A stretch of 64,000 nt of DNA from assembly GCA_030427585.1 (NCBI GenBank), contig JAUIBW010000023.1, positions 1 to 64,000 on the forward strand, read 5' to 3'. The stretch comes from Bacteroidia bacterium. Its GTDB lineage: Bacteria; Bacteroidota; Bacteroidia; Flavobacteriales; Flavobacteriaceae. Of this stretch, positions 47,655 to 57,217 are shown piece by piece (position 1 is the stretch's first letter; each line of letters starts with the position of its first letter). Below the pieces are notes generated by a model that saw only the letters and a program-made list of their open reading frames with translations, did no database searches and had not been told where the DNA came from. The position numbers were made by a program, and so were the translations under genes.

Positions 47655-47832
47655 AAGTTAAACCCGGATTATGCATTAAAAAATCTATTACAGCTTGAAA
47701 TTGCTTCAAATCTTGAGCTTCGCACTATTTTCAAGTGTAACCATAGCGGTGCTATGCTAAAACTTGTAAAATACCAGGCTTTATTGCACTTTTAACCTTC
47801 ATAACGAAGTTTAATGCATAATTCAAGTTAAA
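47655..47832. mobile_element. MITE-like element with terminal inverted repeats
   Basis: GGATTATGCATTA (47666-47678) and TAATGCATAATTC (47812-47824) are inverted copies with one mismatch. Both ends are bounded by the 8-base direct repeat AAGTTAAA (47655-47662 and 47825-47832), a possible target-site duplication. No ORF lies within; the interior has its own partial symmetry. Non-autonomous miniature element is the best reading. Confidence 0.55.
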
Positions 47833-47850
47833 TTTTTAATCGATACAATC

Positions 47851-48204
47851 TCATCCTTTGTTTCTGTACCAAACCTTTTGCCACTCTCGCTTTAGAATCA
47901 AATATGCAGCATATTCTGCTATATCAACACTATTTTCAGAATCCAGGCTTCTTATCTTATTTTCAGAGACATCTACAGCGTACAATAAATTAAGATACTC
48001 ATTAAAAGCATTCTGCAATTTTTCAATAAGTAAGTTCGTCATTTCAGAAAACAGATCCTGAGGCGTTTTACTTTTAATATTATAGTTAACCCCTGCCCGA
48101 TTCAGATCTTTTTGTAATTGCGTCAGAAATTGGGGATACAAATCAGAATTAGAAACCTCATCTATGAACTGCTTTGCGGTAATAAGATTATATTTGTTAG
48201 ACAC
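47851..48204 (-). CDS. Small cytoplasmic protein of unknown function next to polyprenyl synthase
   Basis: 117 residues, no signal or membrane segment, mostly helical and ending EWQKVWYRNKG. Starts 8 bases before the polyprenyl synthase gene ends, so it is translationally coupled to it. No family recognised with confidence. Confidence 0.7.
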   Translation of the reverse strand: MSNKYNLITAKQFIDEVSNSDLYPQFLTQLQKDLNRAGVNYNIKSKTPQDLFSEMTNLLIEKLQNAFNEYLNLLYAVDVSENKIRSLDSENSVDIAEYAAYLILKREWQKVWYRNKG

Positions 48205-49171
48205 TTCGGTTCATTAATTGTTCTCCAAATGATTTCAATATGGCTTTTTTACCCTCTGTAATAGAGAGGGTTTCTAAAACCGAAAACGCTTTATTGGTAT
48301 ACTTTTCAATCTCTGAACGTGTTTTATCTTTTGCGCCGGTAATCTCGAAAAGATGTTTTACTGTATCTATTTTTTGAGATGGATCACTAGGAGTAAGAGA
48401 AAATAATTCCTTTAATTGTTTTTGCTCATCCTCATTAGCAAACTCTAAAGCTTTTAAATACAAAATCGTCTTCTTATTTTCTATAATATCCCCTCCTACT
48501 TGTTTACCAAAAGTCTTAGGTTCACCAAATGCATCTAAATAATCATCTTGAAGTTGAAATGCTAATCCCAATAGTTTTCCAAAATCATAAATCGAAGACC
48601 TACAATTTTCTGAAGCATTAGCAACAGTAGCTCCCATTCTCATCGCCGCGCCAACCAGAACTGCCGTCTTATATTCTATCATTTGAATATATTCGGGAAT
48701 AGTTACATCATCTCTGGTTTCAAAATCAATATCATATTGTTGTCCTTCACACACTTCTATTGCCGTCTTCGTAAATAGTTTAGCCAACTCTCTAAAAGTA
48801 TTTCCTTCATAATTTTCAAATAATTGATAAGCGTTAATCAACATTGCATCTCCAGAAAGAATTCCCGTATTTATATTCCATTTTTCATGAACAGTTTCTT
48901 TTCCTCTCCTAAGAGGGGCATCATCCATAATATCATCATGTATTAATGAAAAGTTATGAAAAACCTCTATAGCCAATGCAGCATCTAAAGCCTTTGTATA
49001 GGTTCCTCCAAAAATTTCGGAAGTCATTAATACCAAAATTGGCCGTAATCGTTTCCCACCAAGATTAAGAATATAAGATATTGGCTCGTAAAGATTCCTG
49101 GGCTCTTTAGTTATCGTTTTTTTAGATAGATATTCTAAAAAATATCTCTGATAATCAGAAATTGTGTGCAC
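48197..49171 (-). CDS. Polyprenyl (geranylgeranyl-type) diphosphate synthase
   Basis: 324 residues. First Asp-rich motif DDIMDD in LIHDDIMDDAPLRRG, second Asp motif QLQDDYLDAFG, plus GGKRLRPILVLM and KTAVLVGAAM. Condenses IPP with allylic diphosphates to C15-C20 or longer chains. Two bulky residues before the first motif cannot fix the product length. Divergent from the TetR gene; fed by the mevalonate enzymes at 35.5 kb. Confidence 0.92.
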   Translation of the reverse strand: MHTISDYQRYFLEYLSKKTITKEPRNLYEPISYILNLGGKRLRPILVLMTSEIFGGTYTKALDAALAIEVFHNFSLIHDDIMDDAPLRRGKETVHEKWNINTGILSGDAMLINAYQLFENYEGNTFRELAKLFTKTAIEVCEGQQYDIDFETRDDVTIPEYIQMIEYKTAVLVGAAMRMGATVANASENCRSSIYDFGKLLGLAFQLQDDYLDAFGEPKTFGKQVGGDIIENKKTILYLKALEFANEDEQKQLKELFSLTPSDPSQKIDTVKHLFEITGAKDKTRSEIEKYTNKAFSVLETLSITEGKKAILKSFGEQLMNRSV

Positions 49172-49293
49172 AGTATTTTTTTTATGCTAAAGTAATTGAA
49201 ACTTTTTAAAAAACTAACGCTAATTATAATCTGGTATCCAAAACATTTTAATTGGTTAAAATCTGGTGTAATGTTAAAAATTTGCAAAACCCA

Positions 49294-49321
49294 GGAAACT
49301 TTTAATGTTTTTAAAGTTTCC
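49294..49321. promoter_or_regulatory. Palindrome, likely TetR operator
   Basis: Perfect 9-bp arms GGAAACTTT (49294-49302) and AAAGTTTCC (49313-49321), 10-base spacer, directly before a TACATTTG box (49327-49334), 34 bases before the TetR ATG. Position and symmetry fit autoregulation of the efflux operon. Confidence 0.55.
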
Positions 49322-49354
49322 GTATGTACATTTGGCAAAAAAAGAATCCCTTTA

Positions 49355-49954
49355 ATGAAAGACAAAATAATAGAAAGAGCTAATGATATGTTTTTAAACC
49401 TGGGTTTTAAGAGTGTCACTATGGACGATCTTGCTACCGAAATGGGAATTTCTAAAAAGACAATTTATACACATTTTCAAAATAAAACAGCGCTGGTAAA
49501 AGCAACTACAGATCATCTTTTTTGCACTATTTCTAATGGAATAGATGCTATTGTAGATCAAAAAAATGGGCCAATAGAAGAACTATATGAGATTAAAGCC
49601 TTTGTTTTACGACATCTTAAAAACGAAAAGACTGCTCCACAATACCAGCTTCAAAAATATTACCCTAAGATATACAAAGCTCTTAAAGCCCGACAATTTG
49701 ATATGATGCAAGAGTGCGTTATTGAAAATCTTGAACGAGGAATTAACGAAAATGTTTTTAGAAAAAATATAGATATCCAATTTATTTCAAGAATATATTT
49801 CATTGGAGCAATTGGAATAAAGGATCAAGAAATGTTTCCTATGCAAAAGTTTCCTATAACTCAACTTATGGCAGACTATCTGGAATATCATGTTAGGGGC
49901 ATTGCCACAAAAAAAGGATTAGAAATTTTAAACAATCTACTAATAAAAGAGTAA
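49355..49954 (+). CDS. TetR/AcrR-family repressor of the efflux operon
   Basis: 199 residues from the ATG at 49355; an in-frame extension to 49196 would read through the operator region. HTH in the first 50 residues (SVTMDDLATEMGISKKTIYTHF), then a helical ligand-binding domain. The tolC gene starts 5 bp after its stop, so it is first in the TetR-TolC-MFP-RND operon, a common flavobacterial arrangement for drug or bile-type efflux. Inducer unknown. Confidence 0.92.
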   Translation: MKDKIIERANDMFLNLGFKSVTMDDLATEMGISKKTIYTHFQNKTALVKATTDHLFCTISNGIDAIVDQKNGPIEELYEIKAFVLRHLKNEKTAPQYQLQKYYPKIYKALKARQFDMMQECVIENLERGINENVFRKNIDIQFISRIYFIGAIGIKDQEMFPMQKFPITQLMADYLEYHVRGIATKKGLEILNNLLIKE

Positions 49955-49959
49955 TATCT

Positions 49960-51321
49960 ATGAGAAATAACCTTTGGTTAATCTGTCTGGGTTGGTTATT
50001 TACAACCACAATATTAGCTCAACAACCACCAGCAAATTCTTCATATTCATTTACATTAGATGAGGCTATAGAATTCGCATTAAAAAACAGTTATCAATCT
50101 ATTAATGCAAGACGAGATGTAGCAAAAGCACTTAAAAGAAAATGGGAAACTACAGCAGATGGTCTTCCACAAATTAGTGCATCGGTCGATTATCAAAATC
50201 AATTAAAGCAACCTGTTTCGTTATTACCGGGAGAAATTACCGGTGGAGAACCGGGAACTTTTGTACCCGTGGTCTTTGGAACAAAACAACAAGCATCGGC
50301 AACAGCTACACTAAGTCAGCTTATTTTTGACGGTTCCTATCTGGTTGGTCTACAAGCTGCAAAGAGTTTTTTACAATATAATAATGATGTTGAAGAAAAA
50401 ACACAGCTCGAAGTCCGTAAAGGTGTTATTAATGCATACGGAAGTGTACTTGTTGCTCAGGAAAGCGTGAAAATTCTTAAAAATAATGTCGCTACTCTAG
50501 AGAAAAATCATCTAGAAACAAAGAAGATTTTTGAGAATGGCCTGGCAGAAGAAGAAGATGTAGAACAACTACAAATCACTTTATTGCAAATCAAGAATCA
50601 GTTAAGTAACGCAGAACGGTTAGAAAAAATCGCTATGCAAATGTTTAATCTAACTCTTGGCGTGCCTGTTGATTCGAATATTGTGCTTTCTGATAATTTA
50701 GATGGTCTTGCTTTAAAAAACATGGATCAATCTGTTATCGCCAAACCATTTAACATAGAAAATAATATAGATTACAGATTAGCATACCTTCTTACCGAGC
50801 AAACACGATTAGAGCTAAAACTAGAAAAAAGTAGGGCACTCCCCTCTTTATCTGCTTTTGTTAATTATGGTACTGCCGCATTCGACAACGATTTTGTGTT
50901 TCTGGATAGCCAAACCAGGTGGTTTCAATCTTCTATTTTGGGAGCGAGTCTAAAGATTCCCATTTTTAGTTCTTTAAAAAGAAGTGCTAGAACACAGCAA
51001 GCCAGAATAGCAAACGAACAATCAAGAACTGATTTCTTGAGAATTCAGCGAGAAATACAGCTTAAGTATGATACTGCGATAAGTGATTATAAATTTTCGA
51101 TTGAAAGTTATAATACATCGAAACAAAACCTCACACTATCAGAACGAATAGAGAAAAAAAATCAGATTAAATATACAGAAGGCCTTGCCTCTAGTTTTGA
51201 ATTAAGGCAAGCGCAATTACAATTGTATTCTTCTCAAAATGAAGTATTAAATGCCATGCTTGATATTATCAATAAAAAAGCTGAATTAGAAACTATTTTA
51301 AACATACCAAACAACAATTAA
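49960..51321 (+). CDS. TolC-family outer-membrane efflux protein
   Basis: 453 residues, signal peptide (about 1-20, ending TILAQ), then two OEP-type repeats of long helices and short strands (LDEAIEFALKNSYQSINARRD at the start). Forms the outer-membrane duct for the RND pump encoded downstream. Confidence 0.93.
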   Translation: MRNNLWLICLGWLFTTTILAQQPPANSSYSFTLDEAIEFALKNSYQSINARRDVAKALKRKWETTADGLPQISASVDYQNQLKQPVSLLPGEITGGEPGTFVPVVFGTKQQASATATLSQLIFDGSYLVGLQAAKSFLQYNNDVEEKTQLEVRKGVINAYGSVLVAQESVKILKNNVATLEKNHLETKKIFENGLAEEEDVEQLQITLLQIKNQLSNAERLEKIAMQMFNLTLGVPVDSNIVLSDNLDGLALKNMDQSVIAKPFNIENNIDYRLAYLLTEQTRLELKLEKSRALPSLSAFVNYGTAAFDNDFVFLDSQTRWFQSSILGASLKIPIFSSLKRSARTQQARIANEQSRTDFLRIQREIQLKYDTAISDYKFSIESYNTSKQNLTLSERIEKKNQIKYTEGLASSFELRQAQLQLYSSQNEVLNAMLDIINKKAELETILNIPNNN

Positions 51322-51421
51322 CCATAATATGAAATGAGCCATCGCTATTTTATTGACACTAACTAAATTTTAGTATTGGTAAATTCTATTTGGCCATTGA
51401 AAAACAATAAAACCAAAACAA

Positions 51422-52588
51422 ATGAAAAAGATACTTTCTATATTATCTATATCACTTCTTATCATTTCATGTGGACAAAATAATACAAAGTCTATCAATA
51501 AAATTATAGAAGACGGTAATCTGCAGGCACTACGTGCAAAAAGAACTGAGATAGTAGCCGAGCAACAAGCTATTGCCGATCAATTAAAACAATTAGATGA
51601 AGCAATTGCTTCTTTAGATTCTGTAAAAAAACTTCCTTTGGTAACTACAATTATGGCCAAAGACACTTTATTTAATCATTTTCTGGAGTTACAAGGAAAC
51701 GTTGAAACCAAAAAGAACATAGTCCTGTATCCCGAGATGAGTGGTATCTTAACCAAGATTTATGTTAAAGAAGGACAAAAAGTATCTAAAGGACAGTTAT
51801 TAGCAAGAATTGATGATGGTGGATTAAGTCAGCAATTATCCCAGGTAGAGGTACAGGCACAATTAGCAAAAACAACATTTGATCGTCAAAAAAGACTATG
51901 GGATCAAAAAATTGGTTCAGAAATTCAATATCTACAAGCCAAAACAAATTTTGAAGCCCAACAAAACGTGGTAAATCAGATCAAACGCCAATTAGCAAAA
52001 ACGACTGTAAATGCACCATTTTCTGGGGTTATTGATGATGTAATTACAGAACAGGGAAGTGTTGTATCTCCCGGTCAGTCTGCATTGATACGAATTGTTA
52101 ATTTAAATGATATGTATATCGAAACTGAAGTTCCTGAACGCTATATCCCCAACATTACTAAAGGAAAAGATGTAGAAGTATACTTCCCTATTCTTGGAAA
52201 AACAATTAATACAAAGGTTCGCCAGGTAGGAAATTATATCAATCCAAACAATCGTTCTTTTATGGTTGAAGTTGGTATCCCTTCAAATGGAGGAACTATA
52301 AAACCAAATCTTACAGCCAAAGTAAAAATTAATGATTACACTAATGAAAAAGCAATACTAATCCCACAAAGTATCATTTCTGAAAACGCAGAAGGAGATC
52401 AATATACTTATGTCACCCTAGATAAAAATTCTGAAAATATTGCTGAAGCCAAAAGAGTAATTATTAAAACAGGAAAAACGCAAGGAGACCTTATAGAGAT
52501 CACCGAAGGCCTTAATAGTGGTGATGCTATAATTAGTGAAGGTGCAAGAAGTGTAAAAGATGGTCAGAAAGTTAAAATTTTAAACTAA
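51422..52588 (+). CDS. RND efflux periplasmic adaptor (membrane fusion protein)
   Basis: 388 residues, lipoprotein with lipobox Cys17 (LLIISCGQ). A coiled N-region (about 30-80), biotinyl-lipoyl-like barrel parts (VEGQKVSKGQLLARIDD style near 115) and beta-barrel/membrane-proximal domains. Joins RND pump and TolC. The 100-bp gap after tolC contains no clear terminator. Confidence 0.93.
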   Translation: MKKILSILSISLLIISCGQNNTKSINKIIEDGNLQALRAKRTEIVAEQQAIADQLKQLDEAIASLDSVKKLPLVTTIMAKDTLFNHFLELQGNVETKKNIVLYPEMSGILTKIYVKEGQKVSKGQLLARIDDGGLSQQLSQVEVQAQLAKTTFDRQKRLWDQKIGSEIQYLQAKTNFEAQQNVVNQIKRQLAKTTVNAPFSGVIDDVITEQGSVVSPGQSALIRIVNLNDMYIETEVPERYIPNITKGKDVEVYFPILGKTINTKVRQVGNYINPNNRSFMVEVGIPSNGGTIKPNLTAKVKINDYTNEKAILIPQSIISENAEGDQYTYVTLDKNSENIAEAKRVIIKTGKTQGDLIEITEGLNSGDAIISEGARSVKDGQKVKILN

Positions 52589-52595
52589 CACTCCT

Positions 52596-55500
52596 ATGGA
52601 AGAAGTTAATAAGAAAAAGGTAGATAAGGAATTTAGATTGTCATCCTGGGCGATAAACAATCCGACTACTATCTATGTAATGATTGGTATATTCTTGATT
52701 TTGGGACTTTCTGCATATTTTTCTATGCCACGAGAAAACTTCCCTGAAATTAATGAAACCAAAATATACATTAGTGTACCTTATCCAGGAAATACTGCCG
52801 AGGATATCGAACGCCTAATTATCGATCCTCTAGAGGATAAATTAAAAAATGTAAGTAATGTAGTAGAGATTCTTTCAACCTCGCAAGAAGACTATGGTAT
52901 TATAACTGTAGAATTTGATGAGGAGCTTACTGTACCTGCGGCTAAGCAAAAAGTAAAAGATGAGGTTGATTCTGAGAAGGCAAATGAAGATTGGCCAACT
53001 TTTAATGGAGCCAAGGTAGAACCCAATGTTTTTGATTTAAGTATTTCTGAAGAAACTCCTATCATGAATATCAATATTTCGGGAGATTATACTGTAGAAA
53101 AACTAAAAGAATTTGCCGAATATCTTGAAGACGAAATAGAAGATCTTTCTGAAATCAAAAAAGCTGAAATTCGTGGTGCTCAGGAAAAAGAAGTAGAAGT
53201 AGCCGTAGATATTTACAAAATGATGGCTGCCAAAGTAAGTTTTGATGATGTCATTAATACCATTCGCAATGGCAATATGACGATGTCTGCAGGAAATATG
53301 ATTGCTAGTGGACAACGACGTACCATACGAATCCTTGGAGAAATTGATCACCCATCACAATTAGATGATTTTGTAGTAAAATCTCAAGGCGGGGCGGTCT
53401 ATTTAAGAGATATTGCTAAAGTAAGTTTTAAAGAAGAAGACAAAACAACATATGCACGAGAATTTGGTCATAATGTAGTCATGTTGGATGTTATGAAACG
53501 TTCGGGAAAGAATATGATTGAAGCGGTAGAAAAAATAAATAGAATTCTTGATGATGCCGCAGAAAATATATTTCCGAAAGATCTAGAAATTACAGTTGCA
53601 AATGACCAATCTGAAAAAACAAATAACCAAGTAAGTGATTTGGTTAATAATATCATCTTTGGTATTATCCTGGTAGTCGGAGTTTTGATGTTTTTTTTAG
53701 GGTTCAGAAATGCATTATTTGTTGGTTTTGCAATCCCAATGTCTATGTTTATGTCTTTTATGATTCTTTCTGCCTTAGGGTATACAATGAACACTATGAT
53801 TCTTTTTGCATTAATTATGGGATTAGGGATGCTTGTTGATAATGGTATTGTGGTAGTAGAAAACGTATATCGTTTAATGGAAGAAGAAGGTATGTCTAGA
53901 ATTCAGGCAGCTAAAAAAGGTATTGGAGAAATTGCGTATCCAATCATCATTTCTACAGCTACAACTATTGCAGCTTTTATTCCACTTGGAATGTGGCCCG
54001 GAGTGATGGGGCAGTTTATGATATATTTCCCAATCACATTATCTGTAGTATTGGGATCATCACTATTCGTTGCCATATTTATCAATTCTATGCTGGTATC
54101 ACAGTTTATGGAAATTGGCGAAAAGACATTAACAGTAAAACAACTAATTCGATTAAGCATCATATTAGGTGGTATTGGGATTTTTATATTGATTTTTGGA
54201 GGAGCTGTAAGAGGATTGGGAAGCCTTATGATTTTTACTGCTGCAATGTTTTGGGTATATAAATACGTTCTTAAAAAAGGAGCAAATTTCTTTCAAAAAA
54301 GAATTCTGGCCTGGTTAGAAAATCAATATCAGCGTTTTCTGAGTTCTGCATTAAGAGGTTGGAGATCTTATGGGTTTGTATTTGGTACATTTATATTATT
54401 ATTCATAGTTTTTGCTATGTTTGGAGCTTCTATCGGAAGTCAACGTACCAAAGTAGAATTCTTCCCCGACAATAAACCCAATCAAATTGTTGTATATATT
54501 GAATATCCACAGGGAACGGATATCGATAAAACCAATGCTATTACCAAAGAAATTGAACAACGTGTTTACGCTGTTGTAAACGACACAGAATATATAGAGG
54601 GAAAAGAGCATAATTTCCTCGTAGAATCTGCAGTATCACAAGTGGGAGAAGGAGCCGGAAATCCTCAAACTGATGGAGGCAGCAATGCCGAAATGCCTCA
54701 CAAAGCAAAGATTACGGCAACCATGAGAGAGTTTAAGTACCGAAAAGGAAAAGATTCTGAAGTTCTTCGAAGTAAGGTTCAGGAGGCACTAAAAGGGATT
54801 TATCCAGGTGTTGCCATTTCGGTAGAAAAAGATCCTGTTGGTCCTCCTGCGGGTTATCCTATTAATATTGAAATCGAAGGACCAGATTATGATGAATTGA
54901 TCAATATCGCAGAACAGATGCGTAATTTTATTAATGAAAAAAATATTCCTGGTATAGAGGAATTAAAAATTGATGTTAATAAAGGAAAACCAGCAATGCA
55001 AGTTGTTGTAGATCGTGAAAAAGCTGGTGAATTAGGTATAGCTGCCGGCCAGGTTGGTAACCAACTGCGTCGTTCAATCTTTGGAGAGAAAGCTGGTATA
55101 TATAAGAAAGAAGGAGAGGATTATGACATCTATGTTCGATTTAACGACGCTAATAGATATAATACAAGTGCACTATTTAATCAAAATATTACATTTAGAG
55201 ATCAAGCTTCGGGACAATTAAAGGAAATACCTGTTTCTGCAGTAGCTTCACAAAGAAACACCTCATCTTTTAGTGCTATCAAGCATAAAGATACAAAGAG
55301 GGTGGTTACCGTATATTCTGGACTTCAACCTGGTTTTACCGATGCAGGAGCAATTGTATCTCAGATTCAGACCGAAATGGCTAGTTTTATTGAATTGCCT
55401 AGAGGTGTTAAGATTGATTATACAGGTCAGATAGAAGAGCAAGGTAAGCAAATGGCTTTCTTAATGGGTGCTTTTTTCTCTGGATTAGGGCTTATCATGT

Positions 55501-56096
55501 TGATTTTAATTTTTCAGTTTAGTTCTATTTCAAAACCTACCATTATCATGATTGCAATTTTCTTGAGTTTTATTGGAGTTTTTGGAGGTATATTAGTTAC
55601 AGGAGCTTCTTTTGTAATTATGATGACGATGATGGGAATTATTTCATTGGCTGGAATTGTAGTAAATAATGGTGTTGTTCTATTAGATTATACTCAACTA
55701 TTAATTGATCGTAAAAAAGTAGAGTTTGGCGTTGCCGAAAAAGATCTTTTGCCTAATGAGGAAGTAATGAAAATCATTATTAAAGGAGGTAAAGCTCGTT
55801 TACGGCCAGTATTATTAACTGCGATCACTACTGTATTAGGATTAATTCCTTTGGCAATAGGTTTCAATATAGATTTCTTCTCTTTATTTTCTAGTTTTGA
55901 CCCAAAAATTTATTTAGGAGGGGATAATGTTATTTTCTGGGGACCATTGGCCTGGGCAGTAATATATGGATTGATTATAGCAACATTCTTAACTCTGATT
56001 ATCGTACCATGCCTGTTCTTTATCATACATAGAATCAAAGTAAGATTTAGTAAAAAGAAAGTCGCAGTAATACCAGTAGTCGCTGCAACAGCATAA
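52596..56096 (+). CDS. RND-family efflux permease
   Basis: 1166 residues, a little longer than AcrB (about 1050). Twelve membrane helices in two halves; SVPYPGNTAEDIERLIIDPLED near the N-terminus, the proton-relay region GLGMLVDNGIVVVENVYR in helix 4, and the repeated motif AGIVVNNGVVLLDYTQL in helix 10. An extra hydrophobic stretch (about 508-565) lies between the halves. Proton-driven export of unidentified compounds. A degraded copy of its 3' end follows at 56.65 kb. Confidence 0.95.
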   Translation: MEEVNKKKVDKEFRLSSWAINNPTTIYVMIGIFLILGLSAYFSMPRENFPEINETKIYISVPYPGNTAEDIERLIIDPLEDKLKNVSNVVEILSTSQEDYGIITVEFDEELTVPAAKQKVKDEVDSEKANEDWPTFNGAKVEPNVFDLSISEETPIMNINISGDYTVEKLKEFAEYLEDEIEDLSEIKKAEIRGAQEKEVEVAVDIYKMMAAKVSFDDVINTIRNGNMTMSAGNMIASGQRRTIRILGEIDHPSQLDDFVVKSQGGAVYLRDIAKVSFKEEDKTTYAREFGHNVVMLDVMKRSGKNMIEAVEKINRILDDAAENIFPKDLEITVANDQSEKTNNQVSDLVNNIIFGIILVVGVLMFFLGFRNALFVGFAIPMSMFMSFMILSALGYTMNTMILFALIMGLGMLVDNGIVVVENVYRLMEEEGMSRIQAAKKGIGEIAYPIIISTATTIAAFIPLGMWPGVMGQFMIYFPITLSVVLGSSLFVAIFINSMLVSQFMEIGEKTLTVKQLIRLSIILGGIGIFILIFGGAVRGLGSLMIFTAAMFWVYKYVLKKGANFFQKRILAWLENQYQRFLSSALRGWRSYGFVFGTFILLFIVFAMFGASIGSQRTKVEFFPDNKPNQIVVYIEYPQGTDIDKTNAITKEIEQRVYAVVNDTEYIEGKEHNFLVESAVSQVGEGAGNPQTDGGSNAEMPHKAKITATMREFKYRKGKDSEVLRSKVQEALKGIYPGVAISVEKDPVGPPAGYPINIEIEGPDYDELINIAEQMRNFINEKNIPGIEELKIDVNKGKPAMQVVVDREKAGELGIAAGQVGNQLRRSIFGEKAGIYKKEGEDYDIYVRFNDANRYNTSALFNQNITFRDQASGQLKEIPVSAVASQRNTSSFSAIKHKDTKRVVTVYSGLQPGFTDAGAIVSQIQTEMASFIELPRGVKIDYTGQIEEQGKQMAFLMGAFFSGLGLIMLILIFQFSSISKPTIIMIAIFLSFIGVFGGILVTGASFVIMMTMMGIISLAGIVVNNGVVLLDYTQLLIDRKKVEFGVAEKDLLPNEEVMKIIIKGGKARLRPVLLTAITTVLGLIPLAIGFNIDFFSLFSSFDPKIYLGGDNVIFWGPLAWAVIYGLIIATFLTLIIVPCLFFIIHRIKVRFSKKKVAVIPVVAATA

Positions 56097-56116
56097 CATT
56101 TTATAAAATTAAGCAC

Positions 56117-56150
56117 AAAAAAAGTCACGGTATAAGCCGTGACTTTTTTT
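56117..56150 (+). terminator. Intrinsic terminator of the efflux operon
   Basis: 14-bp stem AAAAAAAGTCACGG (56117-56130) with CCGTGACTTTTTTT (56137-56150), loop of 6, T-run within the 3' arm. Confidence 0.9.
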
Positions 56151-56650
56151 TGTTTAGCACCTATATCTTTTAGTTAATTGGTGATAAATGAATCCAAAAA
56201 AAGCGGTAGGAAAACTTCTGTTACTACGAAACAGCCTCTATAACTAAAAAAACAAATAAAAAACGGCCTCTATACTATTGTATAAAAGCCGTCTGTGGAA
56301 AATATAATTTTGTTTCTCACTTGCTGACTATCTTTAATATAAGTGAGTTTGTATTATGCGACGAAATTAGGGATTCCTCTCCCATAATTAGTTTCACTTT
56401 TTAACAGTAATTATGTCACTTTTTGACAGTAATTCTATTTTAGTAAGTTCTAAAAAGTCTTGATCTTGTTTTATTTAAAACAGATTATAATCAATACTGA
56501 GGCTTTATCCATATTATTTGTTTTGTATTCTAACATTAATCATTATGAATTCATTATAAAGTCTACGTAATGAAGTGATTTAATTCAACAAATAATTCTA
56601 GGGCTGGGTTTTTACTTTTTGAGAATCTTTGGAAATATTTTAAATGTAGA
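56151..56650. other. Intergenic region with hairpin and direct repeat
   Basis: No gene. A hairpin of ACGGC (56263-56267) with GCCGT (56288-56292) contains an inner TATAC/GTATA stem. Two 19-base copies of TCACTTTTTxACAGTAATT lie at 56394-56412 and 56416-56434 (see findings). Confidence 0.5.
56394..56434 (+). repeat. Two direct repeats of 19 bases, 22-bp period
   Basis: TCACTTTTTAACAGTAATT and TCACTTTTTGACAGTAATT differ at one base. A 22-bp (two-turn) period suits a protein dimer bound on one DNA face. Confidence 0.75.
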
Positions 56651-56654
56651 TTGA

Positions 56655-56949
56655 TCAAAGTCAACTGCTGCTAGACTAAGATTAAGGGTATTGGATTGAT
56701 ACCACTAGCTATAGGGTCCAATTTAGGTTTCTTCTCCTTATTCAGTACAAGAGATCCAAAAGTATATCTAGAGTGGCGGTAATGTAATTTTCTGAGAGTC
56801 ATTAGCATTACAGTTTATATAGGCTAATTATGGCTGTATTTTTAACTTTGATTATTGCACCCTGTTTATTCTGTATAGTACATTACATAAAGGTAAAATA
56901 TAGCAAAAAGAAAGTTGCAATCGTACCGGTTACAGTAAAAGCCGTTTAA
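56655..56949 (+). pseudogene. Degraded remnant of an RND permease C-terminus
   Basis: Bases 56681-56949 align by eye with the end of the intact RND gene at 52596-56096: LIPLAIG, then a diverged FFSLFS / DPKVYL stretch, then a homologous end reading KKKVAIVPVTVKAV and stop, against KKKVAVIPVVAATA in the intact gene. Several stops and frame changes lie within (for example after DPKVYLE). It is what remains of a second RND gene that lost its 5' part. Confidence 0.75.
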
Positions 56950-57136
56950 TCACTTTTTCGCTATAGTTAAAGGTTCAATATTTAAAAATACTGCGCTTTT
57001 TTTTACGGAATAACCATATATAATCACTCATTTCCCTTTTTAGCCAAAACAAACACAAGCTTTTCAAAATCTGCATTTTAACCGCTAAAGATTTATAAAT
57101 CTTTAGCACATTCTCATAAATATAAAATAACACTTC

Positions 57137-57167
57137 TTGTTTTCAATAGGTCATTGATTTATATTTG
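57137..57167 (+). promoter_or_regulatory. Sigma-A promoter of the barrel-protein gene
   Basis: TTG at 57137-57139, 20-base spacer and TATATTTG at 57160-57167. Leaves about 50 bases to the TTG start codon at 57218. Confidence 0.7.
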
Positions 57168-57217
57168 TTATGTTAATTTTATGATAAAATTAATTCCCAA
57201 CATAGAGCTATTACACA

